Shown here in pieces: positions 29,656 to 47,704 of a stretch of 64,000 bases of DNA (the first letter of the stretch is position 1; every line of letters begins with the position of its first letter). Source of the DNA: Halocaridina rubra (lineage: Eukaryota; Arthropoda; Malacostraca; Decapoda; Atyidae). Under the pieces are notes generated by a model. The model ran no database searches, was not told where the DNA came from, and worked only from the letters and a program-made list of their open reading frames with translations. A program made the translations under genes and the position numbers. Location: positions 1 through 64,000 of the forward strand of contig JAXCGZ010021072.1 of assembly GCA_037179515.1 (NCBI GenBank), read 5' to 3'.

Positions 29656-30296
29656 TACTGGCAGATTTGTCTCCAGAAATACATATAAATGGCATAGTAA
29701 GGGCAGCATATGCATTCTTATCAAATGTAAGGGTAGCCTTCAGGCACATGGACAAGGAAATGTTCAAAAATATTTATGTAACCTATGTGAGGCCAAAACT
29801 CGAATATGCAGCCCCCTTTTGGAATCCACACTTGAAAAAGCACATAGCTAAGCTTGAAAAAGTTCAAAGACATGCCACGAAACTGGTGCCAGAAATACGC
29901 AATCTCAGTTATGATGAGAGGCTGAGGGAATTAGACTTACCATCACTCGAAGCTAGAAGATTGAGGGGGGATATGGTGACAGTCTTTAAATTCCTTCATG
30001 GTTATGATAGAGTGGATAGGGATCGATATTTTGATATGGTTGGCTCTAGAACTAGAGGTCATAGTTTGAAGCTTCGTAAGAAAACTTCTTTGCAGGATGT
30101 AAGGAAATACTTTTTCAGTGTAAGAGTAGTTGATAATTGGAATTGGCTAAGCGAGGAGGTAGTTAATGCTATCTCAATCCATAGTTTTAAGGACAGGTAT
30201 GATAAGTATTACTAAGTATAAAATGGAAGCGATCAGGAGACGGGAAGATACGAGCTTTGGGCTCTTTCCCGTAAACACAATTAGGTAATCACCAAC
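29656..30296 (+). mobile_element. CR1-like LINE, copy E, 3' fragment
   Basis: Truncated copy beginning right at the end of the (TG)n array with [20 protein letters not shown]. It is open to 30215 ([20 protein letters not shown]). The 3' UTR has 'gggctctttcccgtaaacac' and the tail AATTAGGTAATCACC ends at about 30295. Apparent longer frames starting in the TA array are read-through artefacts. Confidence 0.93.
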
Positions 30297-30893
30297 GAGG
30301 GCCAGGGGTGGGGATGAGCCATTGCTGGTTGATCTAGTATTCACAGATAATGTGTTGGATATTGAAAACATTGAGTATGAACCATCAATTGGGAAGAGTG
30401 ACCGCTGTGTTAATAGAGTATATCATCGAAGATGTTCTGCTTATAAGAAGAGGTACTGAGGAGGAACTATCCGAAAGGAGATTACATAAAAATTAATGAG
30501 CTTTTTGCAGTTATTGACTGGAGGGTCTAATTTTACAACAAATCTGTATAAGAAATGTACGACATTTTTTGTGTGAGGAATATGGGACGATAGTAGATTG
30601 TTGCATACCTTCCACCGAAATAGGAATTATTCATGCCAAAGAGAAATGGTTCAATAATGAGTGTAACAGAGCTAAGGAGTGGAGAGACAAATGCTGGAAA
30701 AGGTATAGGAGGAAAAAAGGCATAAATGCCTTGGAAACTTATAAAAGATCAAGGAATGATTACCTAGGTAAAAGAAGAGAGGCAGAGAGAGACTATGAAA
30801 GGCATATCACCAAGAAGGCTAAAGAAAATCCCGAACTTTTCCACAGCTTTATTAGAGGAAAACTGAAAGTAAAAGAACAAGTTTTAGAGCTAC
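30297..30893 (+). mobile_element. CR1-like LINE, endonuclease/linker fragment
   Basis: Plus-strand fragment matching 41644-42195 of copy K: 'aacgagggccaggggtgggg', then GMR-type linker codons and the frame 30569-30893 with EKWFNNECNRAKEWRDKCWK and NPELFHSFIRGKLKVKEQV. It starts exactly where the tail of copy E ends and stops where an opposite-strand CR1 3' end begins. Confidence 0.88.
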
Positions 30894-31826
30894 TCCCCCA
30901 TATCCTTATCGTTTCCATTTTTGTACTAACAATACTTACTATACTTGTCCTTAAAACTATGAATTTAGTTTGCATTGACTACCTTCTCGTTTAACAAATT
31001 CCAGTCATCAACTACTCTTACACTAAAAAAAAAAAAGAAAAAAAAAAGTACTTTCTAATTTCCTGCAAAGAAGTATTTTTTTTTACGAAACTTCAAACTA
31101 TGACCTCTAGTTCTAGTGCCAACCATTCAAAGTACTGATCCCTAACCGTCGCCATATCCCCCTCATTCTTCTATCTTTGAGTGATGGTAAGTCTAATTCC
31201 CTCAGCCTCTCCTCATAGCTGAGACTGCGTATTCTCGCACCAGTATCGTGGCATGTCTTTGAACTTTTTCCAGCGTAATTATGCGATTTTTCAAGTGTGG
31301 ATTCAAGCTTTAGGTTACATAAACAATTCTGAGCATTTCCTTGTCCATGTCTCTGAAAGCTACCCTTGGATTTGCCAGGAAAGCATATACTGTCCTTACT
31401 ATGCCATTTATATGCATTGCTGGAGAAAAATCTGCCAATATGTTTACTACTACATCTCTATCATTTTCCGTTTCTTGAAATTCTGCTCCTGCTATTTAGT
31501 ATCCAAGCTTGGGCCCTCTTGCACTTGTACCCATTTTCATAATTTTACCTGAAGTATTGAATTTCATTAGCATCTTTTCTATGCACTCATGCAGACTATT
31601 TAGGTCTTCCTGAAGTTCGCTACCATTGTTCTCGTCTCTTACTTTCTTCACAATCTTTGCATCATCTACAAACATATGCATGAGTGAATTTACAACCTCT
31701 GAAAAGTTAAGAATATGCTAGCCACTCAGCCTTCTCTTTCCTTTAGGATATGGTTTATATTATCATAGTGTTTTAATAAGTTCGTTACTGTCGAGCTACC
31801 ATCTCTGAAGCCATGTTGTTTCATTG
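30894..31826 (-). mobile_element. CR1-like LINE, copy F, degenerate
   Basis: Minus strand from 3' UTR (about 30900) through the C-terminal block to the FADD region (frame 31681-31496 with MFVDDAKIVKKV; the first catalytic-box residues are altered to VDD), ending in 'gaagccatgttgttt'. Several large internal deletions are present. Confidence 0.85.
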
Positions 31827-31829
31827 TAA

Positions 31830-33138
31830 TTACCTAATTGTAATTACCTAATTGTGTTTACGGGAAAGAGCCCAAAGCTCGTATCTTCCCGTCTCCTGAT
31901 CGGTTCTATAATACCTGTCCTTAAAACTATGGATTAAGATAGCATTAACTACCTCCTCGCTTAGCCAATTCCAATTATCAACTACTCTTACACTGAAAAG
32001 GTATTTCCTTACATCCTGCAAAGAAGCTTTCTTACGAAGCTTCAAACTATGACCTCTAGTTCTAGAGCCAGCCATATCAAAATATCGATCCCTATCCACT
32101 CTATCATAACCATGAAGGAATTTAAAGACTGTCACCATATCCCCCCCCCCTCAATCTTCTTAACTCGAGTGATGGTAAGTCTAGTTCCCTCAGCCTCTCA
32201 TCATAACTGAGATTGCGTATTTCTGGCACCAGTTTCGTGGCATGTCTTTGAACTTTTTCAAGCTTAGCTATGTGCTTTTTCAAGTGCAGATACCAAAAGG
32301 GGGCTGCATATTCGAGTTTTGGCCTCACATAGGTTACATAAATATTTCTGAACATTTCCTTGTCCATATGCCTGAAGGCTACCCTTACATTTGATAAGAA
32401 TGCATATGCTGCCCTTACTATGCCATTTATATGTATTTCTGGAGACAAATCTGCCAGTATGTTTACTCCTACATCTCTCTCATTTTCTGTTTCTTGAAGT
32501 TGTACTCCAGCCACCGAGTAGTCAAGCTTGGGCCTTCTTACACTTGTACCTATTCTCATTACCTTACATTTTGAAGTATTAAATTTCAATAGCCACTTTT
32601 CTGACCACTCATGCAGACTATTTAGATCTTCCTGAAGTTCTCTACCATTGTTCTCGTTTTTTGTTTTCTTCACAATCTTTGCATCATCTGCAAACATATT
32701 CATGAGTGAATTTACAGACTCTGGTAGGTCATTTACATATACAAGGAACAAACGTGGCCCTAAAACTGAACCCTGTGGAACTCCACTACTAACTCTTCTC
32801 CATTCAGACACTGAGTGTCTTACTCTAACCCTCTGTTACCTTCCTTCTAAGTAAGTTTTTATCCATTCCAAGACATTTCCACCTATTCTAGCCATTGCTT
32901 GCAGCTTCCTAATAAGTCTCCCAAGTGGAACAGTGTCAAACGCTTTCTGGAAGTCTAGGAATATGCAATCTGCCCAGCCCTCTCTTTCCTGTAAGATTTG
33001 GCTTACCTCATCATAAAATTCTAATAAGTTTGTTACTGTTTGCTAAAGTTGAAGGATTCCAAGTGAAGAGAGATATGTTTCCTTAGTAGTTTCTCCATAA
33101 CTTTGCAAACTATACTGGTCAAGGAAACTGCTCTATAG
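31830..33138 (-). mobile_element. CR1-like LINE, copy G
   Basis: The 3' tail is duplicated ('ttacctaattg' twice, 31833-31855). The frame 32138-31848 encodes the C-terminal block, and 32811-32122 encodes MSEWRRVSSGVPQGSVLG, MFADDAKIVKK and [20 protein letters not shown]. The two frames are separated by a poly-C run at 32143-32152, longer than in sister copies. It is 5'-truncated at about 33138. Confidence 0.92.
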
Positions 33139-33344
33139 GTTGGTTCACAGCCTTTGCTTATGGGCTAGGGAGAAAAAAGAATTGCATACATTTGTTATTT
33201 CTAAGTTTTGTTATTCATTGTTTTCAAGATGCAGTTTGCTGATTGGCTTGTTCCTATGGCATTTAAAATTGGAGACATTGAAGCTTTCAAGTAACTGACA
33301 ATACCAAAGAGATCTTGGGGTAAACATATTAGCAGATTTGTCTC

Positions 33345-33346
<2 letters not shown>
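33139..33346. other. Short unassigned spacer
   Basis: About 200 bp. Its last part ('ggtaaacatattagcagatt', 'tgtctcaga') is again a CR1 fragment on the plus strand, broken by the TA array. Confidence 0.5.

Positions 33347-33429
<83 letters not shown>
33347..33429. repeat. (TA)n microsatellite
   Basis: TA array immediately left of a SINE. Confidence 0.97.
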
Positions 33430-33432
<3 letters not shown>

Positions 33433-33625
33433 GTCTCCGTGGCAAAATGGTAGCGTCTGCGACTCTGAGGCGGAAGCTCGAGGGTTCGCGCCCCGTCACA
33501 GACTGAGGTTAGTGAGGGCATACACTCAGGGTAACGATTACATCTGCCAAAAACAAGTCCTTCGTAAAAAGGCAACCGTCCTAGCCCTTAGTAGAAAAGG
33601 GAGTTCGTGACGTAAAACCGAATCC
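33430..33625 (+). mobile_element. tRNA-derived SINE, family B, between two TA arrays
   Basis: Head: 'tagtctccgtggcaaaatgg', 'tagcgtctgcgactctgagg', then the B-box-like 'gggttcgcgcccc'. Body: 'ggtaacgattacatctgcca', 'aaaaacaagtccttcg', 'aaaagggagttcgtgacgta'. Both flanks are (TA)n, so the target duplication cannot be delimited. Confidence 0.9.
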
Positions 33626-33628
33626 AAT

Positions 33629-34590
<962 letters not shown>

Positions 34591-34689
34591 AAAAGATCCT
34601 ACCCTATCTACCCTGCGATTGAACCAGGCAAGATGGTAGGAGAATTGTGGTAACCCTTTATCCTCAAGGAGCTAAGAGGAGTGACTGAG

Positions 34690-39290
<4,601 letters not shown>

Positions 39291-39499
39291 AACCTAAATA
39301 GAAACTTATCTCTCTATATATATTCTGTGAAAGGCAAAAAATAAATATGAAACTATTTTTGTCCCTAACCCCCCCAGCCAATGGTCAGGGGAGAGGTGGT
39401 AAAGGGTCTCTGGGGGTTGTTGGAGGAGAAGTGGTTCTTAGAAGCTTGAAGCGAAAATTCAAGGATTTTTAGACCCTTGTAATAAACCTGGATGATAAA

Positions 39500-42400
39500 A
39501 TTTGGAATATGGATAGATAAATTAAAAAGAATGAAACACTTAGAGTGGCAATAAATTCATTGGAGGAATCAAATAAGGAAAAGGGCACGAGAAAAAAGAA
39601 CATGAAAAACGAATAAAAAAGCTGGAAAGGGAAAAGAGTAGATTAGGTGTCGTAAGTATATGAGTCATGCTGAAGTCAGGACCTGAAATCTGAACCGAGT
39701 TCTGAAGGGAAACAAGTGGGGCTGGAGATCAAGGGTGAAACTGAATACTCTCCCGTTATTTTTCTGGGCACTGTCAATATTTATGGTAGGTGACAAAAAG
39801 ATATATGGCTGGATCCATGGGCCTTAGCACCTGGGCGTCAAGTGCCTCTGGATGTTAAGAGGGGCCAAGGGGTCAGCTATTCCCACCACCACAAGACAAA
39901 AACATTTGACCCATACGTATGTACATGCCCCTGTAGAGATACCCAACAGGCCTGTTGAAATAGCTCCTCCCAAAAGAGGAAGAACTCCCCTTTGGTTCTG
40001 GGAGCCTATTGACTGATCTGTCCAAGCTGACACGCCCTGCCCTTTGGGTCCTTCAAGAACACCCGATGCAGTCAGACACAGAGAGTTTTAGTTAGAACTT
40101 TCCCCGTGGCATGAATAGATCTCAGTTTTGATTGTCATAAGGGAAGGGGGCACTGAGGCGTCGGATACGTTGTACTCTTAAATAAACTTAGTTTAAATGA
40201 ACCACCGCTTGTCTGTTCTTACCTTGTACACTTCTGGTAAAACTTGTAACGTAGTGATTAGCACTACAATTTAGGAACCAGAATTTCTAAACAAGAAGAT
40301 AACAAACAATTGAATGAGGACCCGAATGACATAAATGGTAGTTCAAAGCTCTCTTATGAGAGAGACGAGATTGCAGCAAGGAATGTCTACATAAAGGAAA
40401 ACACCAAACAGTTTAGAAAAGAGTTTCAGGAGCTAAATACAGAACATGATGCCATGAAAACTTCCTTTGCAGATGCAAGAAAGGGAAATGTGGCAGTAAA
40501 AAAAGCTGAGATGGTGGTGGCATTGCAAAAAATACAAACTGTTGACTATAAAGACACATTATTAGAAAAAATATAAGATGTGATGGAAAGGGATAATCAA
40601 CTGATTAAACAGGCACTTGATAAAGAGAAGACAGTGGTAATCTCAGGCAAAAGTGAATCCCAGGAGTCAACATGGCAGGGGAGACTTGAACAAAATAAGG
40701 TAGGGTATTAGATCTGATAAGGGAGTTTGGAGTAGTATGTGGTTCAGAGAATATTGTAAACATTCACCAACTTGATAAATATTCCAGGGAGGGAAAGGCA
40801 ACACCAACGAAAGTAACCTTTGAGAGAGGGTACACATGTAGAGAAATACTGATGAGAAAAATAAAACTAAAAGACCTTCAAGAATTCAAAACAGTGTTTT
40901 TTAGTCCATACATAACACAGGAATAGATGCAAAGGATCAAAAACTTATTGCAAGAGGCTAGAAAGTTAAATGATGGAAGAAATGAAGAAGAGAAGAAAAA
41001 TTCTGTTTTAAAGTTCTTCTAGACAAAGGGGGGGATAAAGAAGATAATGATAGCAGATCAGGGGATGGGGCTTAATTAAGATTGCTGTACACTAATGCTG
41101 GAGGGGAAGCTGGTAAGGCAGTAGAATAAAGGATAGGATTTGCAACAGTAAGGTAGATATAGTAGCGGTTAAAGAGATTACGTTACATGAGGACGTAAAG
41201 AGTGTCACAGTTTTTCCTAAGGGCTTCAGAATATTAAGGGTTGAAAGATTTGAGAGAACTGAAGCAGGGATAGCACTGCTCACAAAGGAAAGATTTAAGG
41301 TTGAGGAAATAAACTTTGATATAGAAAGTGAGTTCAAGGAATTTCTTGTTGCTCACATAAATACTGAGTCAGAGAGCATTATAATAACTGTTGTAAATAA
41401 ATCACCAAGGAACTAACATAGGCTAGAAGTTTGAGGAAAGTCATATAGGTACTATTAAAGTCTTAAACTCATATGTTAGCATTGCATGGGAGAGAAAATG
41501 TAGGATTTTGATTATGGGAGATTTTAATCATAGAGAGATAGATTGGATAAATCTTGACTCACACAGTGGGGAGGACTCATTCGGGGCAAAATTCCTAGAT
41601 TGCATACAAGGGAATTTCCTACACCAACATGTATTGGAATCAACGAGGGCCAGGGGTGGGGATGTGCCATAGCTGCTTGATTCACAGATATATTGTTGGA
41701 TATTGAATAAATAGTGACCAATGTGTTTTGTAGACAGAGTATATAATTGAAGATGTTCTGCCTGAAAGCAGAGGCGATGAGGACACAAGGAGGAACTATC
41801 CAAAAGGAGATTACATCACTCTTAATGAATTTTTGCTATTATTGACTGGAGGACCTTATTCAACAACAAATCTGTATATGAAATGTACATCTTTTGTGAG
41901 GAATATGGGAAGATAGTAGATTGTCTCATACCTTCCACCAAAATAAGAGTTATACATGCCAGAGAGAAATGGTTCAGTAATGAGTATTAGAAAGCTAAGG
42001 AGTAGAGAGACAACTGCTGGAAAAGTCATAGGAGGAGAAAAAGCAGACTTATAAAAGAGCAAGAAAGGATCACCTATGTAAAGGAAGAGAGGCAGAGAGA
42101 GAGACTATTAATGGGATATCACCAGGAAGGCTAGAGAAAATCCAAAACTTTTCCACAACTTTATCAGAGGAAAACTGAAGGTCAAAGAACAGGTTTTAAA
42201 GCTAAAGAGAGTGGATAGAAGCATCACTGAAATGAATGACATGATATGTGAGGAATTGAACACAGAGTTTCAGTCAGTATTAACAGTAGAAAATACCCCA
42301 CCCCTCAGCTTGCAGAGATAGGAGCTCATGGACTGGTATTAGAGAACATCATCTTTTCAGCCACAGAGGTATGCAGAACCCTGATGGAGTTTGATGCCCA

Positions 42401-43930
42401 TAATGCTACAGGTCCTGATGATATATCCCCTTATGTACTTATGAAATGCACTAAATCAATATTGGAAGAACTAAGTATCATATTTAAAAAGTCACTGGAG
42501 TCAGGGGAGATTCCAAGATGCTTGAAACAAGCAAACATGGTACCTATCTTCAAAAAGGAAAGTAGGGATACAGCTCTAAACTATAGAACTGTTTCCTTGA
42601 CCAGGATTGTTTGCAAAGTTATGGAGATATTATTAATAAAACACATATCTCTTCACTTGGAATCCTTCAACTTTTAGTCAATGGGACAACATGGCTTCAG
42701 AGTAGGAAGACCAACAGTAACAAACTTATTAGAATCTTATGATGAGGTAAGCTGAATTTTACAGGAAAGAGAGGGCTGGGCTGATTGCATATTCCTAGAC
42801 TTCCGGAAAGCATTTGACACATTCCCACATGAAATACTTATTAAGAAGTTGCAAGGAATGGCAAGAATAGGTGGAAATGTCTTCGAAAAGATAAAAACTT
42901 ACTCAGAAGTAAGCAAACAGAGGGTTAAAGTAAGAAATTCAGTGTCTGAATGGAGAAGGGTTAGTAGTGGAGTTCCAAAATGTTCAGTTTAGGGACACTT
43001 TTGTTCCTTTTATATGTAAATGACCTACCAGAGGCTGTAAATTCATTCATGAATATGTTTGCAGATAATGCAAAGATTGTGAAGAAAGTAAAAAACGAGA
43101 ACAATGGTAGAGAACTTCAGGAAAACCTAAATAGTCTGCATAAGTGGTCAGGAAAGTGGCGAATGAAATTCAATACTTCTAAATGTAAAGTAATGAAAAT
43201 GGGTATAAGTTCAAGAAGGCCAAAGCTTGACTACGCAATGACAGGGTGCAGAACTTTAAGAAACAGAGAATGAAAGAGATCTAGGAGTAAACATACTGTC
43301 AGATTTGTCTCCATAAATGCATATAAATGGCATAGTAATGGCAGTATATGCTTTCTTAGCAAATGTAAGGGTAGCCTTCAGGCATATGGACAAGGAAATG
43401 TTCAGAAATATTCATGTGACCTATTTGAGGCTAAATCTTGAATATGCAGCCCCCTTTTGACATCCACACTTGAAAAACCATGTAGTTATGCTAGAAGAAG
43501 TTCAAAGACATGCCACGAAATTGATGCCAGAAATATGCAATCACAGTTATGAGGATAGGCTGAGGGAATTAGACTTAACATCACTTGAAGGTAGAAGAAT
43601 GAGGGGAGAAATGGTGACGGTTTTTAAATTCTTTCATGCTTATGACAGAGTGGATAGGTATCGATATTTTGATATGGCTGTCATTAGAACTAGACATCAT
43701 AGTTTGAAGCTTCGTAAGAAAACTTCTTTGCAGGATGTAAGAAAGTACTCTTAGTGGAAAAGTAATTCATAATTGGAACTGGATAAGCGAGGAGGTAGAT
43801 AATGCTAACCGAATCCACAATTTGAAGGATTAGTATGATAAGTATCACGAAGTACAAAATGGAACTGACCAGGAGATGGGAAGCTACGAGCTTGGGCTCT
43901 TTCCCCCGTAAGCACAATGAGGTAATTACT
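39500..43930 (+). mobile_element. CR1-like LINE, copy K, near full length
   Basis: From 5' to 3': ORF1-like fragments (39500-39660, and 40310-40576 with RKEFQELNTEHDAMKTSFAD); a degenerate endonuclease (about 41085-41700, 'acactaatgctggaggg' start); a linker (41700-42330); RT fingers (42384-42677, TGPDDISPYVLMKC); the palm with MFADNAKIVKK (43050-43090, FADD altered to FADN); the C-terminal block (43470-43754); and a 3' tail with 'gaggtaatt' at 43918. A block of foreign sequence at about 39660-40290 splits its 5' part. Confidence 0.88.
39790..40290 (+). mobile_element. Candidate solo LTR or other insert in CR1 copy K
   Basis: This block of G+C-richer sequence is unlike the flanking LINE. It includes AATAAA in 'cttaaataaactta' (40179-40192) followed by a pyrimidine-rich tail, 'cgcttgtctgttcttacctt' (40206-40225), a layout like the R-U5 part of an LTR. 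Possible termini are TG at 39856 and CA at about 40231. No convincing target duplication was found, so the LTR call is weak. Confidence 0.35.
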
Positions 43931-44119
43931 CCGAATTTTATTATTGAGGTTTGTTACAAGGTTTCAAGGTCTTAGACTATTTGTTTCAAGCTCCTAAGGG
44001 CTAGTCCACCTTTTACTACTTTCAGGGATCGTCTATCGCTCCTCCCCTGATCATTGGATGGTTGGGATGGTTTTGTCTTGGTGCTTTGGGTCTCACTGAA
44101 AACAGAATAAAGAAAAAGT
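43931..44119. other. Short spacer between LINE copies
   Basis: No family recognised. Confidence 0.4.
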
Positions 44120-45640
44120 TTTTATATACCTTCACACAGAATTACTATATCATAAGACAGAATATGTGATCGCGGAAGTGCAGAGTGGTTTTAGGAGAGG
44201 TTGAGGTTGTATAGATCAGATTTTTATAGTTAGGCAGTTATGTGAGAAATATTTAGCAAAGGGTAAGGATGTGTATTTTGCATTTTTGGATCTGGAGAAA
44301 CCATATGATAGAGTTGATAGAGAGGCTATGTGGAATGTTTTGAGATTATATGGAATCAATGGTAAATTGTTGCATGCAGTGAAGAGTTTGTATGAGGGCA
44401 GTAGAGCTTGTGTTAGGGTAGGGAATGAAGTGAGTGAGTGGTTTCCAGTGAGTGTGGGACTGAGACAGGGATGTGTGATGTCACCATGGCTGTTCAATTT
44501 GTATATTGATGGAGTTGTAAGAGAGGTGAATGAGCGAGTGCATGGTCAAGGTTTGAGAATGGTAGATGGGGATGATAACGAGTGGGAGCTGAATCAGTTG
44601 CTGTTTGCAGATGATACTGTGGTGGTGGCAGATTCAGAGGAAAAGCTGTGTCAGTTAGTGTCAGAATCTGGAATGGTGTGTGAGAGAAGGAAGTTGCGAG
44701 TGAATGTGGGAAAGAGTAAGGTTATGAAGTGTACAAGAAATGAGGATGGCGCTGGATTGAATGTTATGTTGAATGGAGAGACACTTGAGGAGATTAATCA
44801 GTTTAAGTATTTAGGCTCGGTTATAGCTGCAAATGGTGGAGTGGAAGCAGATGTGTGTCACAGAGTGAATGAAGGATGTAAAGTGTTGGGTGCATTGAAA
44901 GGAGTGATGAAGAATAGAGGGTTGGAAATGAATGTTAAGAAAGTTTTGTATGAGAAAGTGGTTGTGCCAACTGTTATGTATGGATCAGAGTTATGGGGTA
45001 TGAAAGCAAGTGAGAGACGGAAACTAAATGTGTTTGAGATGAAATGCCTGAGGAGTATGATTGGTGTATCTTGGTTGGATAGGGTTAGGAATGAAGTGGT
45101 GAGATCAAGAACAGGTGTGAGGAGAGAAATTGCAGCCAGAGTAGATATGAATGTTCTGAGATGGTTTGGCCATGTGGAAAGGATGGATGATGAAAAGCTG
45201 CTGAAAAAGGTGATGAATGCGAAAGTTGATGGGAGAAATGCTAGAGGGAGGCCTAGGTTTGGATGGATGGATGGAGTAAGGAGAACCCTGAATGATAGGA
45301 GGATGGATGTGAGGGAAGCAAGCGAGCGTGCTAGGAATAGGAATGAGTGGTGAGCGATTGTGACGCAGCTCTGATGGGCATCTGGTGTTACCACGGGGCT
45401 GCATCTTACAGAGGTAGCCTTTGGTAGGGGCAGTAGGAGGAGTTGGCAGTTGTGAAGCGACACAGGTTGTGGAAGAGCCGGGAGGATGGGCTGTGGCACT
45501 CCAGCAGTGCCATCTGAACGGTCGCTAGCTCCCTCGTCATTGCCCATAGAGCAAAGTAATCCCCCTATTTGTTTTCCTTTCTTGATGTCGGCTACCCCCC
45601 AATTAAAGGGTGAAACAGCCAAGGTAGATAGATAGATTAT
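44120..45640 (+). mobile_element. RTE-like LINE, 5'-truncated copy with intact 3' half
   Basis: The frame 44271-45353 (360 codons) is uninterrupted. It begins inside the RT fingers (FLDLEKPYDRVDREAMWNVL), then has VGLRQGCVMSPWLFNLYIDG, the catalytic LLFADDTVVVADSEEKL, and the C-terminal block (LNVFEMKCLRSMIGVSWLDR, VLRWFGHVERMDDEKLLKKV, NARGRPRFGWMDG). The 3' UTR (45354-45640) ends in 'ggtagatagatagatta', a short tandem (TAGA) tail of the sort seen in RTE elements. The first codons upstream (44160-44270) continue the RT with one stop. The endonuclease is missing. Confidence 0.9.
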
Positions 45641-47704
45641 GAGTACTAATTTTGTTACTTGATTAATATCTTCAGTGAAACATTTCCTGGTAACACACAT
45701 CCTAACTTTAAATTTGACTTTGGTGATAAAAACAAAAACACAAAACAAAAACTCACACGAAGAAAAGCTTGAATATGCAAATGAGGGGAAAAAAAACTTG
45801 ATGCTTTGAGCACCTGTTTCTGCCATGTATTCTTTTTAACTGCTAAACCGAGAATTTCTAAAGAAAAACAAATCAGTTTTAAGTAAGATATGTTATCACA
45901 GTATCAGAATTTAAATCTTACTTGCTTTCAACGAAAGTTCATTAAAGGAGAAAAGAAAGGAAAAAAAAAAAAAAAACCAGCCATGCTACTTGGCAATTCA
46001 ACAAATGCTGACAGGTCTTTTTTCATAATTATTTAATTATATATTATTTTATTGCTCCGGCTTTACGTCACGGACTCCCTTTTCTACCATTTTATAATAA
46101 TTTAACTATTAAACTAACCTTTATTGGAAGGATAGTGTTTTAACAAGGTACGGAATCGCAGATTCAGATTAATAGAAGCTATAAAAGCTCCCCCAAATCA
46201 CAAAGAATTTGGTAATGTGATGGATTCATCGGTGGCAACTCTTCTATACTTCCTTCATATATTAAATATGACATGTTTATTTAGGGGTGTAGTTTGTCGA
46301 ACAATAGGGTAATGAAATAAGATGAAATATTATGCCTAGAATAGATATAGAAAGAGAAGAATGATTTAAATTTAATATACAAAGATATTGTTACCTGCTA
46401 CATAGCCAAAGCACTTTAATAATATATAACAATGTTGACAATTTTAATTTACTATATTAAATGTGTATGTGTAACAGATATCTTGCGCTTTCTGTATTAA
46501 ACTTGTTTATTTGTTTACCAATTTCTTTTACATATTTCCAGTTTCATGATAAATATAATATATGTGTATTTTTTCTATTCATATGGATATTATTTTAAAA
46601 AATATTCAATAAATACACACTCAAAATAAAATTTTATAATTACTTACTCACAACATGGAAGAATAATGTAAAAAATATTTATGTTAAAGTCTATTATAAG
46701 CCGGATTTATGGATAAACATATACCCATGCGTTTTAGATAATTTTGTAAGTTTATGTAGCACTAGGTAGTCTCTTATATTTTTCCTGTATTTGTTTTAAA
46801 GACTATTAATAATTGTAGAATAGGTAAGCCCATTTGTGTTTCTAGAGATTTAATGTATCTAAATTACTGCTGTGTCGAAAATATTGTTTTTAGTTCTCGT
46901 CATGTGTTGGCTGAAAATATCACACCATATATCTTCTCGTGTTTATGTCATCTATTGCTTGATCTTGGAGTTCATCTGATATTCATTAAAGAACCTATGG
47001 TCTATAAAATGTTTGGTTAAGAATTGTTTTATGCACCCCTTCAATATTTGGACTTAATTAGTTTTATCTGATAAGTTTCGATGTTTTGAATATGATAATT
47101 TCTTTTCTCGAAAATAATTTTTTGTGTTATGCCCGATGTTATAGGGCGGCATTGGGTACTTAATAACCAGATTTAACTATCCTAACAGGTTAGCTATGGG
47201 TACTTTAGTAAACAAAGAACAATCTTTAGAACTAAACAGCAGCACATTTGGAGTTACATCAGGTACCCATATATAATCTGTTGGCTATTATGTGAATTGC
47301 CTAAAAATCTTGTTTTACACCTCATTCACCTTTATGTTAATAAGCATAGCTTATTAAGATATATTGTCACAGAATCGTTTTCATTAAATTTCTTAATTTT
47401 TAGAAGGCTGACAGACCATTATTATTTTGGTCATGATTATATTGTAAAAACAATTTTGTCTTTTATGTTTCTTCATTCTTTACATGTGAGCCCCGACGCC
47501 GGGATAGAGAAAATATTGAACTATAGAAAAACAAAATGGTATATTTTTGGAAGAGGGGATTATAAGTGTCGAAAATACACATATTTGGTGTGACCTAACC
47601 TAACCTAAATTAATTGGTAGATTTTTAGAAAAGTGGATTATACACAAAGAAGTGTAAAAAGAACCCAAAAAACATGGGGTTATTTTAGAAGAGGGGAACA
47701 AGGA
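45641..47704. other. A+T-rich intergenic, SINE-B fragment only
   Basis: 46062-46093 ('gctttacgtcacggactccc', 'ttttctacc') is the 3' end of a family-B SINE on the minus strand. The 98-codon plus frame at 47297-47593 has no recognised domain. Nothing else can be supported. Confidence 0.5.

Noticed and set aside
30297..31826. A twin-priming inversion of a single CR1 insertion.
   Set aside because: The inverted piece lies beyond the 3' end of the other piece, not at its 5' side as twin priming would give.
44858..45826. A 322-codon minus-strand frame.
   Set aside because: It is antisense to the intact RTE-like RT frame, with a composition expected of its reverse complement.
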